Below, one piece after another: positions 32,359 through 39,004 of a stretch of 39,004 nt of DNA. This stretch comes from Acanthaster planci (lineage: Eukaryota > Echinodermata > Asteroidea > Valvatida > Acanthasteridae), in contig NW_019091609.1 in NCBI RefSeq assembly GCF_001949145.1, positions 90,960 through 129,963 of the forward strand, given 5' to 3'. How positions within the stretch are numbered: the first letter of the stretch is position 1; every line of letters starts with the position of its first letter. The translations under genes and the position numbers were made by a program. A model generated the notes under the pieces. It had not been told where the DNA came from. It was given only the letters and a program-made list of their open reading frames with translations, and did not search any database.

Positions 32359-35330
32359 CTCTTACAGATAGCACAAGACAATGACATCACATTCACGGCC
32401 ATAGGCACAAACAGGAACATACTACACAAAGATCTGATTGCCGCGATTAAAACACATTAAACGGGAAGCAATCGAAGAGGTAAACATTCGAAGAATCAGG
32501 CGCTAACTACAGGAATTGGGAACTGGTGCCTACTTTTTTTGCTGATGACTAAATACACTCCTTCAATTTTTACAAAAAGTCTATCGAAGACAAGGCGTTG
32601 GCCGAGGTAAAAGAGTTAAACTCTTACAAGTTACAAAAGGCAATCAAAGTTCAGTTCAAAATGGAGAAGCCCGGAGTTGAAACTAAACTAGGTGTTTTCA
32701 AATTTACAAGTAAGAACAATGCCTTGATATCTAAACCTGAAGTTAAGTGTGCTTTGACTGAACAAATCGCAAAACATCTAGAGGACATGGAGACACATGA
32801 ACAGAGGGGCTTGGGCTGGGTGCTTGATAAAGTAGTCGCGTTTTACATCAACATGGTAAAATATAATCCGGTTGGAGGGACTCGTATTCCACTTCCAAAA
32901 TATTTAGCGGTTAAAACTGCGATCATCAAAGTTCAAAACAAAAATGACTCTGAGTGCATTCGCTGGGCGTTGAGAGCCGCTTTAAAATTATATTCAGGCA
33001 ACGTCTGACATCAACTAGAAACCAACCCAAATCATAAGATACAAGAGGATAGAACTTCAACTTACACTGCAGACAACGGCTTAAATTTCGCAAAAGTGGA
33101 CTTTCCCACTCCCTTGTCGCAGATTCCACGAATCGAATCACAAAACAATTTAGCCATCAACATATTTGGCTATACTGAGAAATACGGCGTTTATGTACTT
33201 TATAAAACTAAACGCTCAGACGAGCCTGTCAATTTACTTTATTTTACCAAAGGTGAAACAAGTCATTACTGCTGGATTAAGAACTTCTCTCGATTGTTTA
33301 GTTCCATTAACAATCAAGACGGGAAAAAGTATTGGTGCTTCAATTGTCTGTCTCACTTTCAAACGGAAAAGAGACTAGACAAACACAAAGAAGACTGCTA
33401 AGGAATGGACACAGCGCCTTGTAAAGCAGAGTTACCCATAAAAGGCCAAAACATTCTCAAGTTTGAAAATTACAAAACAAGCAAGACGCCCCATTTGTCA
33501 TCTACGCAGATTTCGAGTCTGTTTTAGAGCGTCTTCCACCTACACAGGCAAACATGGTCAAGACACAAATTCACAAACCCTGCGGCTACTCTTACACAGT
33601 TGTTAGATGTGATGGCATATGTACCGGTCGCAAAACCTACAGAGGTCAAGACGCAGCTGTTCATTTTGTAGAATGGTTGCCAAGATCAATAAAACATTTG
33701 CCGATCCAAGCCCCTTGTTTGGTCGCCCAAGCTACAGAAACTCTATGACAAATGCAACAGATGCTGGATCTGTGAAAGGCTCATTTGCCCAACCAAAGAA
33801 TCTCATTGCCAGTGCCCAATTCCAGACGAACCAAAAGCTAAAGGCAAAAAGACAGCCTTTAGGTCCCTCAATGAAAAAGGTTTCAGAGAGTACATATGCA
33901 TGACTTGTGAGAAACCCATTAACAAGTTTAGAAAAGTCTGAGAACATTGTCACGTAACGGGCAAGTACAGGGGCCCAGCACACGCCAACTGCAATCTCAA
34001 GTTACGGGTCGTGCCAAATCAAACACCTATTTCTGGTAGTGTTACACAATTTAGAGAAGTACGACGCCCACCTAATTATGCAAGGTGCTTAGGCGTTCAA
34101 AGGAACCAAAGTTAAAGTCATTGCTAAAAACACCAAGAATTATTTTCGTTTCGAATCGTTTTCTTTTAACCAGCGTAGGTTCCTAGACTTGTTTCATTTC
34201 ATGGCAGCTTCGCTAGATCGATAAGTCAAAGATTGTTCTGCAGAAGATTTTAACCTACTTTGAGAAAGGTTCCCAGATAACACGGGTCTACTTTTAGAAA
34301 AAGGAATGTACCCGTACGAATACATCGACTCCTTTGATAGATTTGAAGAAACTGAATTACCTCCAAAAGAGGCATTTTACAGCTCGTTGAAGCAGCAGTC
34401 TGTTAATCCTGAAGAATATACATGGGCCCAAAATGTGTGGAAAACTTTTAAATGTAAAAATCTCGGAGACTACCGCGGTTTATATGTAGAAACAGATGTA
34501 TTGTTACTAGCAGGCATGTTTGAAAACTTTCATAAAGTCTGCAAAAAGACCTACAGTTTAGACCCAGCCAACTATTACTCATCGCCGGGGCTATCGTGGG
34601 ATGTGCTTTTAAGAGATTCTGGCGTGGAACTCACACCCTGGACGGACATAGACAAGCATCTGTTCTTCGAAAGGGCTAAAAGAGGTGGCATTCCGAGCAT
34701 AGGGGCAAAACCTTACGCAAAAGCAAACAATCCAGATTTAAAAGACTATGATCCCAACAAACTGAAGCCACACTTCATGTATCTAGACGCGAACAACTTG
34801 TACGGCTGGGTCATGAGTCAGCGTTTACAACAAGTTGAAAGCAGACTTTAGCTCAAACGTCTGTCTGTGGTACACAGACAGTTTATTAGTCGAAATTCAA
34901 ACCGACAATTTAAGCGGTTACCGACGTAAAAAGCGTGACCTATTCGATTTGAGCAACTACCCGCACGATCATAGACTTTACGATCCGAAAATAAAAAAGT
35001 TATCAGCAAAATGAAAGACGAATTTGGTGGCCAAGTGATATCAGAAGCAGTCTGTATTAGGCCAAAAATGTACTCCGTTTTAACAGAGCAACAAAATTTG
35101 AAAAAGGCGAAAGGGGTTACTAAAGTAGTAACCCAAAAACAGCTGTCAGAAGAGGCTTATAAAAGGTGTGTATTTGAACGGTTATAACACTTTTTTAAGC
35201 AGCAACTATTCAGATCGGACAAACATCTGTTATACACAGTCACGCAAAATAAACTGTGTCTATCACCCTTGGACATGAAGTATTAGGTGTTACAAAATGG
35301 AGTGGACACTTTAGCTTACAGGCATTATAA
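32359..35330 (+). pseudogene. Protein-primed type B DNA polymerase (Polinton type), disrupted
   Basis: In an intact relative this enzyme replicates the linear element from a terminal-protein primer. Order seen: the SAP-like N-terminus (32359; stop TAA at 32458), then 32553-33005 with GWVLDKVVAFYINMVKYNP, TGA at 33006, and a same-frame segment to TAA 33399 with a Cys/His finger (WCFNC...HKEDC). A frameshift follows near 33485, then the exonuclease I motif ADFES near 33506. Frames change near 33680 and 33730, and a TGA at 33939 precedes an HNH-like HCHVTGKYRG...NCN segment. The Exo II-like HNLEKYD is near 34045. The intact stretch 34306-34851 holds YVETD (Exo III) and motif A LDANNLYGW (34783). 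A tail with a shortened motif C (YTDS, 34871) follows. The motif A-C interval is missing. Confidence 0.85.
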
Positions 35331-35479
35331 ATCGATTAGAAAGGATTTTAAAGCAACTGACTTAGAACTCGTTAAACAAGCCTTATCCCTAAAAAGATGA
35401 CAAAACTTACCTCATGCAAACTTCCACAACATCAAACCCAAAGAATTACGAGACTCGCTCATTTACAAATGGGTCTTTA

Positions 35480-36600
35480 ATTCAGACTGCGAAGACAAGG
35501 AAGCAACACTAAATTTAGTTTTAGTGCAACTAAACTTGAATTTGTTAAACTTGACCGTCGACCATTACCTACCCCAACACCTTTACGTTTCACAGCGGGA
35601 GGCAACTCAGTGTCTTCGGGTATCACTTGAAGTTCTTTAACAAAACTCTTTTTCGGCCCGTCTGACAAATAATACAAAGTAGGCCCCGTTTGCCCCTGAC
35701 CCATTTAAATTGGCTCGTGCGTTTCTCAATTTTGTAAACGTCCACGGACCAGACTGGATCTGTCGCCTTTTTGGCATTGTCACCTTCTTGTTCACCTGGG
35801 TAATAGAGATACCTCACTAAAACTTTTGGGGCAAGTTCCTTTTGGGGAAGTTCTTTTTGTTGTTTATCACTAACCCTTTCAGGTGCGCTCGGTGCTTGTT
35901 TCACTCTTTCCAACTTGTTAGCTTCTGCGGGTTCTTTCCCAATCAACGTAGTCTTCTCCTCATTGAGTGATTTTATGACTTGGGGCAGACGTTTCACCCA
36001 TTCTACGTTGTGTTCACCTACGTTTAACATTTCATGTGCGTATTGATGGCCAAACAGCCTTTCGGCTAAAGTCCTATTGAACCGTTCAACGATCCCCTGC
36101 AATCTATGAATGCCGGGTTTGCCCACTTGAATTTCGAAATTGTGTTTGTTAAACAACTTTTTTAATTAGCCTTTAAATTCTGATCCCGAGTCCACCTTGA
36201 TTAACCGGGGCCAAGTCAGAGGCAATCTTTTGTAGACCCATTTAATAGCTTCAGATACTTGTTCAGCCTTTTTACTCATCAATGGCTCGGCCTCTTCATA
36301 TCTGGAACCCACGTCGACGATGGTCAAAGAGTATTTAAACGTTTTACGATTTACTCGATCCCAAGGTAAGTATAGCACGTCCAATTGGTGCACTTCATTT
36401 GGTCTTACAAACTCTCATCATTGTCGGTCTGGGTATGTAATTGGGGGCGGCTAAATAAATTTACAAAATGGCCCACTTTTTTAACCAGTTTCTAATAAGG
36501 GACTTGTCTGCCCCTGTCTTTTGATGCAAGTGGTCCACGGCGCTTCTGCTCTTCCAATAGCCTTGTGGGCTGTAAAACAGTTTGGAAAATTCTTTACCCT
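35480..36600 (-). pseudogene. Polinton integrase (RVE family, DDE), disrupted
   Basis: This enzyme would insert the element into host DNA. On the minus strand, the N-terminal part (36600 to about 36420) is frameshifted but shows an SPQGYW segment typical of the family. The catalytic core runs from 36393: HQLDVLYLP holds the first Asp, LTIVDVGSRYEEAEPL follows, and KVDSGSEF holds the second Asp 62 residues later. After an in-frame TAA at 36166-36168 the same frame resumes, with QGIVERFNRTLAERL holding the Glu, 34 residues after the second Asp. All three catalytic positions are still readable. A chromodomain-like C-terminal segment (DPVWSVDVYKIEKR) and, in another frame, a YYLSDGPKKSFVKELQVIP tail end near 35480, implying a late frameshift. 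It is transcribed towards the polymerase. Confidence 0.85.
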
Positions 36601-36701
36601 TTACTTTTAATATCCTTTGATTTATCCTTTACTTTATTCATTACTTGAAGCTTTCTTAAAATAAAGTTAACTGAACTTAAACCTAACTAAACTGAACTAA
36701 A

Positions 36702-37112
36702 TCAGTACGCCAAAAAAACGACCAAGGCCGTCCCCCCTAAAATCCACACTAATTCTCTAACCTTTTGATCTTCCGAAGGCACGTAAAAATCGGACAATTT
36801 TGGCTCCGGAGGCAACGTCAACACCGTTTTACCCGTCAACTCCGAGTAAGCTCTGAAAGCCTCGCCCACTTCTGTAAATTCATGTTGACTCGCATGCTCT
36901 TGCCTCATGCGTTCATTTAAAAAGTCCAGCAAATGGACTCAATTTTGTTCCCAGTCTTGTTTCGCTTGCGCCAGTTGTTCTAAGGCTAAATTGTGATGCT
37001 TTCGTTCTTTGTCTACTTTATTTTTAGCCAAACTGCTAAACAAAAATTTTGAGCCATTGAAAGCCAACACGTTGACTATAGCCTCTCCTACCATCATTAA
37101 TGTGCTTGCCAT
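36702..37112 (-). pseudogene. Small Polinton membrane protein, one nonsense codon
   Basis: ATG at 37110-37112. The frame of about 136 codons is interrupted by one TGA at 36939-36941 and then continues to the stop at 36702. The N-terminus is hydrophobic (MASTLMMVGEAIVNVLAFNG). The middle is charged and likely coiled (ERKHHNLALEQLAQAKQDW, then LDFLNERMRQEH). KLSDFYVPSEDQK follows, with a C-terminal membrane helix ELVWILGGTALVVFLAY. I recognise this arrangement as a small uncharacterised protein often found next to the integrase in invertebrate Polintons; its function is unknown to me. A role in the virion or membrane is only inference from the helix. Confidence 0.7.
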
Positions 37113-37186
37113 TTTTAAAATATAGGCTTTTTTAAAAACCTTTAATTTAAAAACGTTTTAAGTTAAAAAACCTTTATTTAAAAAAC
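37113..37186. promoter_or_regulatory. Short AT-rich divergent intergenic region
   Basis: Seventy-four bases separate the start codons of the minus membrane-protein gene and the plus coiled-coil gene. The stretch is nearly all A/T, with TTTAAAA and TTTATTTAAAA runs on both strands. It probably served as a bidirectional promoter; that is inferred from position. Confidence 0.5.
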
Positions 37187-37389
37187 ATGGATCTAGAAGA
37201 CCAATTGGCAGAAATTCAAGCCAATCAAACAAACATCGAAGGTATGCTGGGTGACATGCGTGCCGATATAGACCACCAAGGAGACATGCTTTTAGAGATT
37301 TAAGGGGTACTAGCAGAAATGGAATATGAAACAATTCGTAAGAGAAACCAATTAATTAAATCCGGAATTGGAGACGTATGGTTTATATG
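37187..37389 (+). pseudogene. Short coiled-coil protein of the element, truncated
   Basis: ATG at 37187 opens MDLEDQLAEIQANQTNIEGM and continues with a heptad-like pattern to TAA at 37301-37303. The same frame then runs on with VLAEMEYETIRKRNQLIKSG until about 37370, where unrelated sequence begins. It lies head-to-head with the membrane-protein gene. No enzymatic domain is visible; a structural or bundling role is only a guess. Confidence 0.6.
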
Positions 37390-37925
37390 CATGGCCGGGG
37401 TCTCCGAACTCGGAGAAAGGAAACAGGGCCCTGTAACAAAAGACCGTACTCTGAACAAAAGACCAGGCTGCTGGGCATTACTGACATTTTTCACTCTCAA
37501 AAGTGGTGATAATTCTGCCTTGTTTTGAAACCGTATACCAGGGTTTGGGGCATTGAGAGCGAGCGGATTACCACCGGGTACAAAAGCGCTCCACCACCGC
37601 AGCAATGAGCCACACTGCACCACTGCTCGCTAATCTGGCCCCTATTTAAAAGAGGTCAGCAGTGCACTGAACCAGGTTCGTTAACAAAAGACAGTTATAC
37701 AACACCGCACAATCTGGGCTCTGTTTACAAGGCTGCAGGCTTGGCTGAAATACTCGGGCATCAATAAAGGTCACCTGTCAACTTAGAGTAGTGCCTAAAG
37801 ATTACAGCTATAAACGTCCATTAAGTGAAATGATGAATTTTTGAAGGATTTTGAAAACGAAAAAATGATAGTCATGCCGGCCCAGGATCATCAACATTGA
37901 AAAATGCCCCGGCATGAAGTGGTTA
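37390..37925. mobile_element. Non-Polinton insertion between coiled-coil and capsid genes
   Basis: This 0.54-kb stretch lacks Polinton-like coding. It starts CATGGCCGGGG and ends GCCCCGGCATG, an imperfect inverted pair. Near the right end, CATGCCGG (37873-37880) and CCGGCATG (37909-37916) form a perfect stem. No clean target duplication is visible. The 107-codon minus frame at 37300-37623 has no domain. Confidence 0.45.
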
Positions 37926-37929
37926 AGAA

Positions 37930-39004
37930 ATGTCACAACAATACACTAAAAAACTGAACCCAAGCCACAGGCTCAAAGTTCCACACCCATTAAAGGCAAA
38001 AGACACAAAGCCACCATCACACACAATCCAAACACAATCGCAGCACGTCACACACTAAATGTCAAGTTTCCCGCATTGGGCGTAGATGACGTTGTAATGC
38101 CCGGTACCGCAAAACTGGCTTTCACGTTGGACCTACAGGTATATGGAGCATCGGACGACAATCGAACCGTGTATAACAACGTGGCGTGTAACCTAGTTTC
38201 CGCGTTAGATGTTAGCTTGCAAGGCAACAAGATCGTGAGCTACCGAGACGCGGACGTATTTCACAACTTTAAAGATAATTGCCTGCCGCTGTCACAGACT
38301 AAAAACATGGCTTACTTTGGCCTATAAAGGGAAAATGTGGCCAATTTGTGTCTGGGAGCAGCAAATGCTGCAGAAGGGGCAAACCACGGTAAAGATAAAG
38401 CCGTAGCAGATGCTTTTAAGAACAGGTACATGATACCGTTGGACGTGCCACTTTTAAGCGGCCACGGCCCCTTTTACCCATCGGGTTTAAAAGAGCCTCT
38501 CACCTACCAAGTGACTTTTAACGAACACGGCAAAGTGGTTGAAAGTACAGACATGGCCGCGGAATACAGCATCTCGGACTTGACCTTGGAATACGAAGTT
38601 GTCACAAATAGAGATTTGGCACAGAGTTTAAGGCAGAAACATAGGGGCCCCATCTACTACTTATTCGACAGGATTCACTTGTGGAAGAAGCAGCCGGTCA
38701 ATAAGTCAAACACGCTGTGGAATATCAGTATAGTTCAGACGATTAAAAGTTTGAAAGGGGTCTTAATCCTGTTCAAAGGTCCGAATGTAAAGAACCCGCA
38801 ACGATTTTATAATCCGCACATTACGAAATTTATCGTAACGGTAACGGTCGAAGGTAAGCCAAATCAACTATATTCGCTGGGATTACCCAAATATCAACAT
38901 TTTACAGAAATTTGCAAGTACTTTGGAGACTCAGACACAGAATCGAGTAGAGCCGTTGTGAAAGATCTAAACTTCACGGGCGTTGACATGACCAGTTACC
39001 TAAA
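37930..39004 (+). pseudogene. Polinton major capsid protein (double jelly roll type), disrupted and partial
   Basis: The capsid gene of Polintons and adintoviruses. The ATG at 37930 is out of frame with the body; a slip at the A-run near 37946-37953 joins frames. The body is open from 37950 with PIKGKRHKATITHNP, then LAFTLDLQVYG and DVSLQGNKIVSYRDADVFHN, to an in-frame TAA at 38325-38327. The same frame is then open for 225 codons to the window edge, with LTYQVTFNEHGKVVES, ISDLTLEYEVVTNRDLAQSL, a KGVLILFKG strand and FIVTVTVEGKPNQLYSLGLP. The resemblance to the conserved, uncharacterised jelly-roll proteins of invertebrate Polintons is strong to my eye. One stop and one slip make it the least decayed gene of the element. 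Confidence 0.8.

Larger units (their letters stand above)
32100..39004. mobile_element. Polinton/adintovirus-like element, decayed, open at right edge
   Basis: The set of genes (type B polymerase, retroviral-type integrase, small membrane protein, coiled-coil protein, jelly-roll major capsid protein) is diagnostic of Polintons and related adintoviruses. The left limit is uncertain. A TATATATAAAAAG box near 32139 and a weak AG-start near 32109 are consistent with it, but I found no terminal repeat partner. The packaging ATPase, protease and penton genes are not in view and may lie to the right. Every gene carries stops or frameshifts. Confidence 0.85.

Noticed and set aside
32359-39004. An active Polinton or virus
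   Set aside because: Every gene has nonsense codons or frameshifts, and the polymerase lacks the region between motifs A and C.

Overview
This is a eukaryotic, almost certainly marine-invertebrate (metazoan), genomic window. The evidence is consensus GT/AG splice sites around exons of a conserved animal gene, intron-scale repeats, frequent ACATGTA-type simple repeats, and a degraded Polinton/adintovirus-like element of the kind common in invertebrate genomes. There is no bacterial-style operon, rRNA, recognisable tRNA or CRISPR array. I cannot name the species; an invertebrate deuterostome, lophotrochozoan or cnidarian would all fit.

The only host gene I identify with confidence is the TRIM37 E3 ubiquitin ligase, on the + strand. 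Two consecutive exons encode its RING finger: 2250-2351, and a tiny 41-nt exon at 12123-12163. A 9.8-kb intron separates them. That intron holds a 1.13-kb TIR-bounded transposon with a 6-bp target duplication (3954-5081), a pyrimidine-biased minisatellite of about 16 copies of roughly 110 bp (5590-7290), an orphan promoter-like module on the minus strand (about 8200-8600) and a decayed SGNH-hydrolase reading frame on the minus strand (10647-11138). I did not find the next TRIM37 exon; it may lie beyond the window or be too diverged to spot.

From 12.4 to 32 kb the window is mostly repeats. There are at least two palindrome-bearing satellite families (called S1 and S2 here). They carry perfect TGACGTCA (CRE/ATF) sites and, between 27 and 31 kb, TCACGTGA (E-box/M-box) sites. 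A roughly 1.8-2.0 kb block is duplicated at 12.9-14.7 kb and 24.2-26.2 kb. A minisatellite is built of hairpin monomers, and G-rich and C-rich minisatellites are also present. Three low-confidence host 5' exon or promoter candidates sit at 16.86, 17.16 and 23.28 kb.

From about 32.1 kb to the right edge lies a decayed Polinton-like element. It contains a protein-primed type B DNA polymerase (+), a retroviral-type integrase (-), a small membrane protein (-), a short coiled-coil protein (+) and a double-jelly-roll-type major capsid protein (+, running off the window). All carry stops or frameshifts, and the polymerase has lost the region between motifs A and C. An inverted fragment of the left end of a related element lies at 17.24-17.64 kb and keeps an uninterrupted 72-codon domain.
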